A stretch of DNA of 55,627 nt from Candidatus Hydrogenedentota bacterium (GTDB taxonomy: Bacteria; Hydrogenedentota; Hydrogenedentia; Hydrogenedentales; SLHB01): NCBI GenBank assembly GCA_020848835.1, contig JADLHJ010000031.1, positions 1-55,627 of the forward strand, read 5' to 3'. The translations under genes and the position numbers were made by a program. Numbering within the stretch: the first letter of the stretch is position 1; every line of letters starts with the position of its first letter. The notes under the pieces are model-generated. The model was not told the DNA's origin. It searched no databases and worked only from the letters and a program-made list of their open reading frames with translations. Positions 32,270-42,150 of the stretch are shown here, piece after piece.

Positions 32270-32309
32270 TTGTATCGAAACTATAATACAAAGATACAAG
32301 AACTGTCAA
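32270..32309 (-). promoter_or_regulatory. Promoter and operator of the GntR-ABC operon
   Basis: On the minus strand, TTGACA (32304-32309) is followed by TATAGT (32280-32285, spacer 18) or TATTAT (32283-32288, spacer 15). TTGTATC (minus strand 32293-32299) and GATACAA (32270-32276) form an exact 7-bp dyad across the -10 region. This is the expected position for GntR autoregulation. Confidence 0.7.
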
Positions 32310-32360
32310 GGGCTAAATAGATTTGATTTGGACGCGCTGGAGTAGGAGGTCGCGGGGGTG

Positions 32361-32408
32361 AAACGAAAAATAAAAGGCGGGGACAGAGCACCGAGCTCTG
32401 TCCCCGCC
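32361..32408 (-). terminator. Rho-independent terminator of the prepilin-like gene
   Basis: A perfect 14-bp stem (32376-32389 with 32395-32408) with a 5-base loop is followed on the minus strand by TTTTATTTTT. It lies 18 bp past the prepilin-like stop and is the clearest terminator in the window. Confidence 0.9.
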
Positions 32409-32426
32409 TCGTTAAGCTAAATCAGG

Positions 32427-33320
<894 letters not shown>

Positions 33321-33654
33321 GTGTGAACCTCCACCTCTCCGTGGGTACTCAGACCCGCCCCAATTAATTGATGCATTGACCCCGGCAAATACGCGCTACC
33401 GCACACAATGGGGAAAATTATGGTTGCCCTCTCCACGGACAGACACCACGCCACAACATTGCGCCAGGAAACAGCGGTGAATATATCACAACGCGCAAGC
33501 CCCGCGTACCGGTGGTTCCCCCGATCTATTGTGGCCAACTGATACATCTTTCGCCGTTTCGCCCGTGACTCGATGCACGCAAGGGAGTACAATTTGCGTG
33601 CATCCATGACACCGCCCCGGGGATACAAATAGCGGGGCAATACGGAGACTTCCA
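33321..33654. other. Divergent intergenic region, no gene seen
   Basis: This 334-bp spacer separates the prepilin-like gene from a divergent secreted protein gene. GCCCCG and CGGGGC form a small hairpin around 33613-33638, with a TACAAAT box in the loop, just before the plus-strand ribosome site. No convincing promoter pair or RNA motif was found. Confidence 0.5.
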
Positions 33655-34554
33655 ATGCGCATGCGAGTGCTTGTTATCGCTGCTTTATTGTTGACACCCG
33701 TGGCGTGGTGCCAGCGCGGCCTGGAAGGCCAATCGGCAAAGAATCCAGACCTTATCCGCGCGCTGGATGCCGCATCCGCCGCACTCGCGAACGCGCAGCG
33801 CGAGGCCGCAAATGGAAAGGTGGAACCGTTCAAGGCGGCGCTGGACAAGGCCAATCTGCGCTGGTCCGAGTGCTATGGCAAGTACCGCGAATGGCCCACG
33901 TCGGACACGGCGTGGCGCACGAACTTTGACGCGATTAACAATCTGCTGCTTGGGGCAGTGAACGCGATTACGCCCGGCAACAGCTTGCCGGCGGCGAAGG
34001 CGAATATCGACGGGGCGGTGAGTACGCTCTCCAGCTTGCGCTCGCGCAATGGTATCGTTGACGTGCTTGGCGCTACCGATTCGATGATATCGTCACTCGA
34101 TGCATTGCAGGCGACCATCGCCGGTCTCAACACGCCGCTTACCGCTGCGGACGTCACCGCGCTTCAAGCGTCGTTCAGCACGTTCCGCGGGAACTACGCG
34201 GTCTTCACCCAGGCGGTGATTGACGCCAACGCGTTTGGCCTCGGCAACGGCGAACTCGAGTCGCTTCAGAAATTGATCGTCGTCCAGAATATCGGCATCG
34301 ATTCGCTCAACAACATTCTGAACAACCCGCAAACGCCCGGATTGGTGACGCAATGGCAAACGCTGCGTGAACAAATCCGCACTATGATAACCGACCTGCA
34401 AAGTAAGGGCGCCAGTGCTGTAACGCTCGACGCTGCAGCCACCGCCGAACAAATGAAGAACCAGCCGGATAATGGCCAACCCAAAGATAACGGCGACCCG
34501 ACTGCCGGCGCGGGGACCGATCGTCCGCGTTTATTTCCCCGACTGCGGCGATAG
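33655..34554 (+). CDS. Secreted helical protein of unknown function
   Basis: 299 residues with a Sec signal peptide (about 1-20, ending AWCQ). The mature part is rich in Ala, Asn, Leu and Gln and looks mainly helical, with repeated heptad-like stretches such as LDALQATIAGL and LQKLIVVQNIGIDSL. The C-terminal 40 residues are low-complexity and polar. No family is recognised. An ACGGAG site precedes the ATG. Periplasmic or surface location is inferred from the signal peptide only. Confidence 0.7.
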   Translation: MRMRVLVIAALLLTPVAWCQRGLEGQSAKNPDLIRALDAASAALANAQREAANGKVEPFKAALDKANLRWSECYGKYREWPTSDTAWRTNFDAINNLLLGAVNAITPGNSLPAAKANIDGAVSTLSSLRSRNGIVDVLGATDSMISSLDALQATIAGLNTPLTAADVTALQASFSTFRGNYAVFTQAVIDANAFGLGNGELESLQKLIVVQNIGIDSLNNILNNPQTPGLVTQWQTLREQIRTMITDLQSKGASAVTLDAAATAEQMKNQPDNGQPKDNGDPTAGAGTDRPRLFPRLRR

Positions 34555-34602
34555 GCGTGGCGCGGCGTTACGTGCCGATGATATGCCTAGAATTTTCACT
34601 TT

Positions 34603-36522
34603 TTGGGGCATATTGTGGATGATGTGCCGAACGTTTGGGCATATCGATTAGAAAGACGATTGTTGCTGCGCTCTTATCTCACATCCGTCTCTCTCGTGGC
34701 AGTTGCGCTTCTTGGGGGCTGCCTCACGCCAGTCACGCTCAAAGAGGTGCAGCAAGACGCCGTATTCCGGAAGATGCAGAGCAACGCCATCACAGAAGAT
34801 GTGATGAGCGCGCACACGGCGCAGGTGTTGCGCGTTTACAATCTGACCGCAAAATTTGCGACGGACCCGGATACAACCATGCGCGACTTACGGGAGCGCG
34901 CATGCACCGCTCCAGATCGGTATCTGTTGTTCAGCATGGCGGAGCTGAGTTATCTCGTCGCGCGCAGTTATGAAGAAAAGTCTGGCGTTGACGCGTTGGG
35001 GTATTACATTTCGTCCGCGCGCTTTGCTTACGCCTTCCTTTTTGACGAAAACTTGGGCGCTCCTCCCAATCAATATGACCCGCGGTTTCGTCTTGGCTGC
35101 GAGCTGTACAACCATTCGCTGGCGCGCGCGTTGCGTCTGCTTGAAGGCATTTCGACGGCGGAGGAAAGCGACGGCTCGGTGCGGATCGATACGTGGGACG
35201 GTCCATTGCGCGTGCGTGTCGAGATGTACGGATTTCCGGACGAGCATCCTTCGTTCGCAGATCTGCTGCTGAGCGCGGACTACGAAGTCGAAGGCATCAA
35301 CAATCATTACCGATCGTACGGCCTCGGTATTCCGATGATCGGATTGTTGGAGCAAGATCCCAACAATCCGAACCAGCCCCCGCGCGCGAGTTATCCGGCG
35401 ACGGCGCTACTGCGTTTCGATCGGCTCGCTTGCGTGGACTATGACCAGCCTCTGGACGCCACCCTGGAGCTGTACGATCCGTTGCACATCAATCAAGTGA
35501 ATATCGATGGCACGCGCTCGCCACTCGAATCCGACGTGACCACGCCGCTTGCCTACGCGCTGTCCGATCCAAATCTGCGCACCGATGCTTTCCTTGGGTT
35601 CTTACGTGCGGAACGCGCGGACAATCGCACCGGTCTATACATGCTCGATCCCTATGAGAGCGACAAGATTCCGGTGGTGTTCACGCACGGTCTCGTATCC
35701 AGTCCACTTACCTGGGCGGACATGCTCAACGACTTGCGCGGCGATCCCGTGCTGCGGGAGCGGTACCAGTTCTGGCTGTTTCAATATCCGACCGGTTATC
35801 CGTTCATCTATTCGGCGAGTGTATTTCGCGCCGCATTGGAGGATGCGCGCAAGCGCTACGACCCGGACGGCGACAGCGTTGCATTCAACAACATGGTGCT
35901 GATCGGTCACAGCATGGGCGGCCTGTTGTCGAAACTGCAGGTGCAGGACAGCGGCGATGCGATTTGGAATGCGTTCAGTACGCGGCCCTTTGACGAACTT
36001 AATCTTTCGGAAAAGGATCGAGCGCTGCTTCAAAGCGTGTTCTTTTACCAGAGCGCGCCGTATGTAAAGCGCGTCGTATTTATCTGCACGCCGCACCGTG
36101 GCAGCACTTTGAGCGATCGCGCGCTGGGCAGCGCCATAGCGCGGCTCGTCGCCGTGCCAAAGTTTTTGCTCAACACCACCTTCGACGTAATGACCCTGAA
36201 TATCGATACTGCCGGGGACAAGATCACGAAGCGCGATTTCACGAGCGTGAAGAACCTTTCACCGAACAACCGCTTTATACGTGCAACAGAGGCAATGCCA
36301 ATTCACGACGGCGTCCATTACCACACCATCTTTGGCAATGTCCGCAAGGGCGATGAGAACGACGGAAGTGACGGCGTAGTGGCATATACGAGTTCACACC
36401 TCGAGGGAGCAGATTCCGACTTTCCCGTGGCGTACGGTCATTCCGCGCATTGCCATCCTCTGGCAATTCTGGAAGTCCGGCGTATTCTAACGGAACACCT
36501 TAAATTGATTGACGGACGCTAG
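34603..36522 (+). CDS. Lipase-like alpha/beta hydrolase lipoprotein
   Basis: Up to 639 residues. A lipobox LLGGC (C40) follows a short hydrophobic segment, so the protein is probably lipid-anchored. The C-terminal half is an alpha/beta hydrolase: VVFTHGLVSSPLTW (oxyanion region), LIGHSMGGLLS with Ser437, and the late GHSAHCHP holding a candidate catalytic His. The N-terminal about 250 residues are helical and of unknown role. The start is uncertain: TTG 34603, GTG 34615 and TTG 34660 are all in frame before the signal. It may act on lipids or esters. Its stop lies one base from the convergent sulfatase stop. Confidence 0.8.
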   Translation: MGHIVDDVPNVWAYRLERRLLLRSYLTSVSLVAVALLGGCLTPVTLKEVQQDAVFRKMQSNAITEDVMSAHTAQVLRVYNLTAKFATDPDTTMRDLRERACTAPDRYLLFSMAELSYLVARSYEEKSGVDALGYYISSARFAYAFLFDENLGAPPNQYDPRFRLGCELYNHSLARALRLLEGISTAEESDGSVRIDTWDGPLRVRVEMYGFPDEHPSFADLLLSADYEVEGINNHYRSYGLGIPMIGLLEQDPNNPNQPPRASYPATALLRFDRLACVDYDQPLDATLELYDPLHINQVNIDGTRSPLESDVTTPLAYALSDPNLRTDAFLGFLRAERADNRTGLYMLDPYESDKIPVVFTHGLVSSPLTWADMLNDLRGDPVLRERYQFWLFQYPTGYPFIYSASVFRAALEDARKRYDPDGDSVAFNNMVLIGHSMGGLLSKLQVQDSGDAIWNAFSTRPFDELNLSEKDRALLQSVFFYQSAPYVKRVVFICTPHRGSTLSDRALGSAIARLVAVPKFLLNTTFDVMTLNIDTAGDKITKRDFTSVKNLSPNNRFIRATEAMPIHDGVHYHTIFGNVRKGDENDGSDGVVAYTSSHLEGADSDFPVAYGHSAHCHPLAILEVRRILTEHLKLIDGR

Positions 36523-36523
36523 G

Positions 36524-37930
36524 TCACGGCACGGACGCAGACTTTAGCGTAGCGAGTTTTTCAGGGTCCACGGGCCAGTGCGGCGATTCGATGTGTTGCT
36601 CCGCGAAATAGGTCCTGAACTCGTTCACAATCTGCGGAAACTTTGCTGCGACGTTTTTTGACTCCCAAACGTCTTCATCCAGGTTGTACAACTCGATTGG
36701 CTTGTCCAAACCCTGCCGCACCGCTTTCCACGGGCCCTTACGTGCAGCTTGACGGAGGTCACCATCCGCGGGCGTTTCCCAGTACAAGAAACGCGAGGCG
36801 AATTCCGGTTGAGAATTCCCAAAAATGATCGGGAGCACATTCGCTCCGTCAATGTTGGAAGCCGTAGCAGCGCCCGCAATCGCACCCGCCGTCGGCAAGA
36901 AATCTGCGAAGTACCACGGCATTGCGTCCGACTTTCCCGCCGCAACTTTTCCGGGCCAACGCACGATCATCGGCACACGAATGCCGCCATCGTACAGCGT
37001 GCCTTTGATGTCGCGTAGGATCCCACTGCGCGCGAAGAAATCTCGACAAGTCTCCGGCGCGCCGTTGTCCGATGCGAAAAAGACAATCGTGTTGTCGTCG
37101 ATGTTCAGCTCTTTCAGGAGCTGCGAAATGCGGCCTACGTACCCATCGAGGCGTGTAATCATCGCCGCGAACGTTTTTTCTTCATCGCTCCACGATTCGT
37201 TTGCGTACGGCGCGAGATCGGGCACTTCGGTTTTCTTGTGTGGAATCGTAAAGGGCAGATATAAAAAGAACGGGCCCTCTTTGTGCGCTCGAATGAAATC
37301 GATCGCGAAGTCCGCGAACAGATCGCAGGAATAGGTTTGACGTTTTCCGTCCAAATTGCCGGGGATGATCTGCTTCTCTTTATTGCGCCAGAGATAATCG
37401 GTGAAATAATCCGGCGCGTGATTTTGATTCAAGTAGCCGAGCCACTCGTCGAACCCGTGATCGTTTGGCAGTCCCGTTGAGCCCGGCTCGCCGAGCCCCC
37501 ACTTTCCTGCAATACCCGTCGCGTAGCCAGCGCCTTTCAGCAATTGCGCGACGGTAAAATCTTCGGCGTACAGCGGTACACGGTTAGCTTCGCCATCGTG
37601 CCTCGGTATGGCCACCTTTGCGCTGTTTCCGCGAATACGCGTGTGGCCAACGTGTTGCCCTGTCATTAACACACTGCGGCTGGGGGCGCAGACCGCCGCG
37701 CCCGCGTAGCATTGCGTAAACCGCGTACCCTGCGCGGCAAGCGCATCGATATTCGGTGTCTTGATTTTAGTTTGGCCGTAACACCCGAGATCGCCGTAAC
37801 CCAAGTCGTCCGCGAGAATGAAGATAATATTGGGGCGTGAAGTGCTTGCTGCCTGCGTTGGGCATTGGGTCGCGACGGCTAACGCCCCTATCGTACCCAG
37901 GAATCGCCTCCGTGATTGCAGTGCAGACAC
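36524..37930 (-). CDS. Tat-exported formylglycine sulfatase
   Basis: 468-residue type I sulfatase. After a twin-arginine signal (SRRRFLGT) it shows IIFILADDLGYGD with metal ligands D41 and D42, and CAPSR (81-85), the formylglycine site where C81 is oxidised. Later parts are GKWGLGEPG, FFASDNGAPE and GGIRVPMIVRWPG, all family-typical. GTG 37930 is chosen because GGAAGGAG lies eight bases before it; the open frame runs to 37996. The substrate is probably a sulfated carbohydrate, fitting the GH29 and GH-like genes. A formylglycine-generating enzyme is not in the window. Confidence 0.92.
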   Translation of the reverse strand: MSALQSRRRFLGTIGALAVATQCPTQAASTSRPNIIFILADDLGYGDLGCYGQTKIKTPNIDALAAQGTRFTQCYAGAAVCAPSRSVLMTGQHVGHTRIRGNSAKVAIPRHDGEANRVPLYAEDFTVAQLLKGAGYATGIAGKWGLGEPGSTGLPNDHGFDEWLGYLNQNHAPDYFTDYLWRNKEKQIIPGNLDGKRQTYSCDLFADFAIDFIRAHKEGPFFLYLPFTIPHKKTEVPDLAPYANESWSDEEKTFAAMITRLDGYVGRISQLLKELNIDDNTIVFFASDNGAPETCRDFFARSGILRDIKGTLYDGGIRVPMIVRWPGKVAAGKSDAMPWYFADFLPTAGAIAGAATASNIDGANVLPIIFGNSQPEFASRFLYWETPADGDLRQAARKGPWKAVRQGLDKPIELYNLDEDVWESKNVAAKFPQIVNEFRTYFAEQHIESPHWPVDPEKLATLKSASVP

Positions 37931-38283
37931 TTTATGCGCTCCTTCCGCGGCGATGGATTGCGCGCGATCATGCGCGTGTATCCAGGACCTTATCAACCAT
38001 CGATATCAAACGGTGCAAAACTCTACTTTTGACAAAGTATACTCCTGACAAACGTTCAACTATGCGCGTTTAGCGTACTGGTTTTACGCCACAAATCGTT
38101 GACACGCGCCGCGTTGCTTGTTATCCTTCCGCTTTGAAGTAGTGGGAAGTGTCTTTCACTTGTCGCGCTTGAGGTGTGCGTGGCCGCCGCCCGGTCATCG
38201 ATACGGGTTACGACCGCGTTTATACCTTTGCTCGGCAATGTCAGCGGTGAACCGCGCGTTCTGCTGCGCGGCGAGGAATCCCG
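37931..38283. other. Divergent intergenic region before the ExeA-like gene
   Basis: This 353-bp gap contains the 5' end of the sulfatase gene and the ExeA-like promoter. TGACAAA occurs twice (38031 and 38046) at 15-bp spacing, a possible direct-repeat site. I see no gene. Confidence 0.5.
38099..38127 (+). promoter_or_regulatory. Sigma70 promoter of the ExeA-GspB operon
   Basis: TTGACA (38099-38104) and TATCCT (38122-38127) have a 17-bp spacer. The leader before ATG 38284 would be about 150 bases. Confidence 0.6.
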
Positions 38284-40497
38284 ATGTACGAAGCGTATTA
38301 CGGACTGCGAGAGAAGCCGTTTAATCTCACGCCGGACCCGAAATACCTCTATTTGAGCGAAAAGCACAAGGAGGCCTTTGCCCACCTGCTTTTCGGAATC
38401 AAGAACCGCAGCGGGTTCGTGATGGTCACGGGCGAAATCGGCACGGGCAAGACGACCATCTGCCGCACGCTCCTGGGCCAGCTCGACGAGAACACCGAAG
38501 TCGCGTTCATCTTCAACCCGTACCTTTCGCCGGAAGAGTTGTTGCGCAAGATCAACGAAGATTTCGGCATCGCGACTTCCGCGACATCCGCGCGCGGCCT
38601 TATCGACGAGTTGAATGATTACCTGCTCGACCGCAATGCGCGGGGTAAGAACTGCGTGCTCGTGATCGATGAGGCGCAGAACCTTACGCCTGCGGTGCTC
38701 GAACAGATCAGGCTCTTGTCCAATCTTGAAACGGAGACGCAAAAACTTCTACAGATCGTGTTGATCGGCCAGCCGGAATTGATGCAGGTGCTTTCGCTGC
38801 ACGAATTGCGCCAGCTTAACCAGCGCATCACCGCGCGTTACCACCTGCAACCGCTCAGCCGCGAAGAATCGAAGCAGTACATTTCCTATCGCATGCGCGT
38901 GGCGGGTGCGCGCCGCAGGATTTATTTCACCGCGCAGGCATTGAAATCGATCTATAAGATTTCCGGCGGGACACCACGCGTCATCAATGCGCTGTGCGAT
39001 CGATCGTTGTTAATCGGCTACACGAAGGAGATGCGCGACATCTCGCCGAAGATTGTGAAGCAGGCGTGGAAGGAAGTGCGCGGCGAGCAGCCGAAACGAA
39101 AGATCTGGCCGCAGATTCGCGTGTGGCTGCCGAGCCCGGCGATTACGACGGCGTGTATCGTGATCCTATTTGTCGCGGCGGTCTTTCGCGATTTCGATAT
39201 CTCGAACATCTTGGGGACCGCGCCAGCCAATGTGACACCGCAACAAACCGCAAATGCTGCGACGCCCCCCGTGCAACCCGCGCCTGTAAAGCGCGATGTG
39301 GCCTTCGCCGCACCGGTGCCGGTCGCCGAGAAACCGGTGGAAGCCGCGCCGCCGATTGAAAAGCCGCTGGATACCACCATCGCCGGTTTCGTGGACAGAC
39401 AGGACCCGACCGCGGGCCGCACTGCCGCGATTCAGGGCATCCTGCGCGCGTGGAACATGCAGCTGCTCTCCAATCTCCCCGCAAACGATTCGATCGATGC
39501 GCTGACGAAATTCGCGACGGACAACGACTTTTCCTGCGAAGTAATGAAGCTAACGCTGGAACAAATTGAAGCGATCAATTTGCCCGCGTTGATCAAAGTG
39601 CATGGCCGAACGCGTTCGATCTGGACCGCCGTCGTCGGCGCGGAAGGTAACGACTTGCGCATCACCACTGCGTCGAACGAAGTGACGATGGTGCCGCGCG
39701 AAAAACTCAACGAGTGCTATCTGAACGAAGCGCTGGTATGGTGGCGTGATCCGAACCCGGAAACGGTCATTCTCAAGGGCGGCATGAGCGGCGAAGACGT
39801 GCGCATGCTGCAAGTGCAGCTGCGTACGCTTGGTCGCTTGAATCAATCGCCGAACGGCAATTTCGATCAGGCGACGTCAGACGCAATTAAGACGATACAA
39901 AAAGACGTCGGCCTGCGTATCGACGGTGCTGCGGGACGTCACACGCGCATGGTGTTGAGCAGTTGGATGCCTGGCTTCAATATGCCGGGCTTGCGCTCCT
40001 TGTCACCGGTGCTTGAGCGCGATGTTGCCGAGGAAGAAAAGAAAGAGTCCGGCAAGACGGAAGGCAAGGACGGCGCGCCAAAGGAAACCAAAGCAGCAAC
40101 AGCAGTCGATAAGAGACCTGTTTCCCAAAAGGCGCCCGAGCCTAAAGTTGCGCGCGTGCCGGGTACCGCAGGCCCGACGGACGAAACGCCTAAGCCGGCC
40201 GATAACACGCCACCGCCAACCGTGAAATCGGAAGAATTACCTAAGCCCAACGAGGCTGCTCCAGCGCCTCCGACAGCACCGCCAGCGAATAATACACCTG
40301 CGGAACTTGCACCCGCAGCACCGCAGCCCGCGCCGCAAGCGACTGAAGAGTCGCCTCCGGTAGTGGGCGCGACGCCGGCGGCGGAGTCCCCTTCTCCTCC
40401 CGCTGCACAGGCGGAAAATGCAGGCACCGCCGCGCCCACTTGGCCGGGCGGATTACCCCTCGTTCCCGCAGAAGACGCAGGATCGCCCTCGCCATGA
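38284..40497 (+). CDS. ExeA/GspA-like AAA ATPase with peptidoglycan-binding domain
   Basis: 737-residue inner-membrane ATPase. Walker A is GEIGTGKTT (50-58), Walker B VLVIDEAQN (125-133); a membrane segment lies at about 286-302. Residues 370-495 resemble the C39-like domain and 500-560 a PG_binding_1 module. A Pro/Ala/Glu-rich tail fills the remainder. In type II secretion, ExeA/GspA with GspB uses ATP to open peptidoglycan for secretin assembly. The next gene is the GspB partner (ATGA overlap), but no secretin or GspC-M gene is in the window. The repetitive tail is unusually long. Confidence 0.88.
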   Translation: MYEAYYGLREKPFNLTPDPKYLYLSEKHKEAFAHLLFGIKNRSGFVMVTGEIGTGKTTICRTLLGQLDENTEVAFIFNPYLSPEELLRKINEDFGIATSATSARGLIDELNDYLLDRNARGKNCVLVIDEAQNLTPAVLEQIRLLSNLETETQKLLQIVLIGQPELMQVLSLHELRQLNQRITARYHLQPLSREESKQYISYRMRVAGARRRIYFTAQALKSIYKISGGTPRVINALCDRSLLIGYTKEMRDISPKIVKQAWKEVRGEQPKRKIWPQIRVWLPSPAITTACIVILFVAAVFRDFDISNILGTAPANVTPQQTANAATPPVQPAPVKRDVAFAAPVPVAEKPVEAAPPIEKPLDTTIAGFVDRQDPTAGRTAAIQGILRAWNMQLLSNLPANDSIDALTKFATDNDFSCEVMKLTLEQIEAINLPALIKVHGRTRSIWTAVVGAEGNDLRITTASNEVTMVPREKLNECYLNEALVWWRDPNPETVILKGGMSGEDVRMLQVQLRTLGRLNQSPNGNFDQATSDAIKTIQKDVGLRIDGAAGRHTRMVLSSWMPGFNMPGLRSLSPVLERDVAEEEKKESGKTEGKDGAPKETKAATAVDKRPVSQKAPEPKVARVPGTAGPTDETPKPADNTPPPTVKSEELPKPNEAAPAPPTAPPANNTPAELAPAAPQPAPQATEESPPVVGATPAAESPSPPAAQAENAGTAAPTWPGGLPLVPAEDAGSPSP

Positions 40498-41291
40498 GTT
40501 CGATCCTTGACGCACTGCGCAAACTCGAGCAGGAAAAGGCCACGCGCGAAGAAGTCGCCGCAGCCACACCAGTGCGTCAGTTGGCACTCGAACAGGATTA
40601 CGATCTTGATCGTGACCGCGAACCAAGGTCGTATACCAAGGCGGTGGTCGTTTCAGTCGTCGCACTGCTTGTGCTGGTGAGCATAGGCGCCGGCGCCACT
40701 GCCGCAGTTTCGATTGGCTTGCGCCGTAACGAACCCATCCAGCAAAAGGTCGCCAGCGCTGTCCCGGTTTCGCCGCCCGTGCCCCAACCGTCACAAACGA
40801 CTACGACGGTGCAACCGGTCGATGTCCTTGACGCGCCAATGGAAAGTGCTGCCGCGGAGACGAAGCCTGTAAAGGTGGTCACCGCCGCACCAAAGGAAAC
40901 GCCCGCAAAGAAGATGGAACCGGCGGCGCCAAAGGCAAAAACCGAAACGACACCTGCCGCTAAGCCTGCGGCTGCGCCCGTTGTTGTGGCTACAAATACG
41001 AAACCGGAAACGGAAACTCCTGCGGAAGCCGCGAAGCCGGCGGAAGATGAGATCGACAAGCTTCCCATCTTGTCGGAATCCGTGCGCGTGCGCCTCGGAT
41101 TGCCGGCGCTGAAGATCAACATCGTCGGCATTCCGAACAATCGAAACCCGCGCGCTTCCGCGCTGATCAACATGCAAAAGGTATTTCAAGGTGAGACCAT
41201 TCCAGGGACCAGCGCACGATTGATGGCCGTCGATCTGCGCGGTGTGGTCCTGGATGTCAATGGCCAACGCTATTTTCTTCCACGGCGATAG
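40494..41291 (+). CDS. GspB-like general secretion protein
   Basis: 265 residues: MSSILDALRKLEQEK start typical of GspB, one membrane segment (about 50-73), a long Ala/Pro/Lys/Thr-rich linker, then a T2SSB-type C-terminal domain ending VVLDVNGQRYFLPRR, where VLxxxGxRFxL is expected. It overlaps the ExeA-like stop by ATGA, so the two proteins are made together and likely interact in the periplasm. The family assignment is by layout and short motifs. Confidence 0.85.
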   Translation: MSSILDALRKLEQEKATREEVAAATPVRQLALEQDYDLDRDREPRSYTKAVVVSVVALLVLVSIGAGATAAVSIGLRRNEPIQQKVASAVPVSPPVPQPSQTTTTVQPVDVLDAPMESAAAETKPVKVVTAAPKETPAKKMEPAAPKAKTETTPAAKPAAAPVVVATNTKPETETPAEAAKPAEDEIDKLPILSESVRVRLGLPALKINIVGIPNNRNPRASALINMQKVFQGETIPGTSARLMAVDLRGVVLDVNGQRYFLPRR

Positions 41292-41315
41292 CTGCTAACC
41301 GCGGGGAGATCGTTC

Positions 41316-41741
41316 ATGTCCATTTGGTTTTTCAGCCCGTCCCTTGCGCATCTGAATGCAATGGCCGTCGGCACGATTCACGAACCGCTCGAAATCAAGT
41401 TCACGGAATTTGGCGATGACTACGTGAAAGCCACGATGCCGGTGGACAAGCGGACCGCGCAACCGGCAGGGCTGCTTCATGGCGGTGCGAGCGTCGTGCT
41501 CGCGGAATCGTTGGGCAGCATGGCTTCGGCGATGGTCGTCGATCCTCAACAATTCCGCTGCGTCGGCATCGAAGTGAATGCAAACCACGTGCGCTCCGCG
41601 CGCAGTGGCGTTGTGACCGGCACCGTGCGGCCTGTGCACATCGGCAAATCAACGCACGTGTGGGACATCAAGATTACCGACGATGCGGAGAAGTTGGTGT
41701 GCGTCTGCCGATTGACGACCGCGGTGTTGCCGATTGCGTAG
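41316..41741 (+). CDS. Hotdog-fold thioesterase (PaaI/YdiI type)
   Basis: 141-residue acyl-CoA thioesterase. The motif GLLHGGASVVLAESLGSMA holds the catalytic Glu and HGG loop of the YdiI/PaaI group; NANHVRSARSGVVTGTVRPVH is the second half of the fold. It starts 24 bp after the GspB-like gene and might be in its transcript. The natural substrate may be an aromatic acyl-CoA, DHNA-CoA or another thioester. An inverted repeat begins at its stop codon. Confidence 0.9.
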   Translation: MSIWFFSPSLAHLNAMAVGTIHEPLEIKFTEFGDDYVKATMPVDKRTAQPAGLLHGGASVVLAESLGSMASAMVVDPQQFRCVGIEVNANHVRSARSGVVTGTVRPVHIGKSTHVWDIKITDDAEKLVCVCRLTTAVLPIA

Positions 41742-41802
41742 AGCCGAATTCCGATTCGGCTCATGGATTGCCTAAGAAAGCCGAATCGGAATTCGGCTCT
41801 AC
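41738..41802. repeat. Perfect nested inverted repeat between convergent stops
   Basis: Two 24-bp arms (41738-41761 and 41779-41802) are exact reverse complements with a 17-bp spacer. Each arm holds an 8-bp dyad AGCCGAAT-TCCG-ATTCGGCT. It spans the gap between the thioesterase and ArsC-like stop codons almost exactly. Its architecture matches the element at 7461-7522, though the sequence does not. A bidirectional terminator is possible. Confidence 0.8.
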
Positions 41803-42150
41803 TTAAAGAACTTTAAGCACATTCTCCGGCGGCCTTCCAATCGCGGCCTTTTTCCCACTTACCACGATTGGCCGTTCTAACAGAATTGGTTCTTTCGCAA
41901 TCGCCGAGGCAATTTGATCCGGCGTACTCTTCGCCGTTAGCCCCGAATCTTTGTACGCCGCTTCTTTCGTGCGAACAATCTGCGCGGTGTCGCCGCCTAA
42001 CATTTTGATTAGCGCCTTAACGGCGTCTTTCGTAAGCGGCTCTTTCAAGTACTCGACAACGGCTGGCTCGATGCCGCGCTCTTTCAGTAAGGCAAGCGTC
42101 TCGCGGCTTTTGGTGCAACGCGGATTGTGATAGATGGTGACTCTCTTCAT
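41803..42150 (-). CDS. ArsC/Spx-family reductase-like protein
   Basis: 115 residues of the thioredoxin-fold ArsC family. The N terminus has NPRCTKSRETL with the catalytic C12, and the family segment ILLERPIVV with Arg is at about 91-99. In E. coli-type ArsC this reduces arsenate with glutaredoxin; many homologues (YfgD) have other roles. No ars operon genes are near, so arsenic resistance is unproven. Its ATG overlaps the stop of the upstream hypothetical gene (ATGA). Confidence 0.87.
   Translation of the reverse strand: MKRVTIYHNPRCTKSRETLALLKERGIEPAVVEYLKEPLTKDAVKALIKMLGGDTAQIVRTKEAAYKDSGLTAKSTPDQIASAIAKEPILLERPIVVSGKKAAIGRPPENVLKVL

Noticed and set aside
40030..40440. Tandem repeat or CRISPR-like array
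   Set aside because: This is the low-complexity Pro/Ala/Glu/Lys coding tail of the ExeA-like protein; there are no regular repeats with unique spacers.
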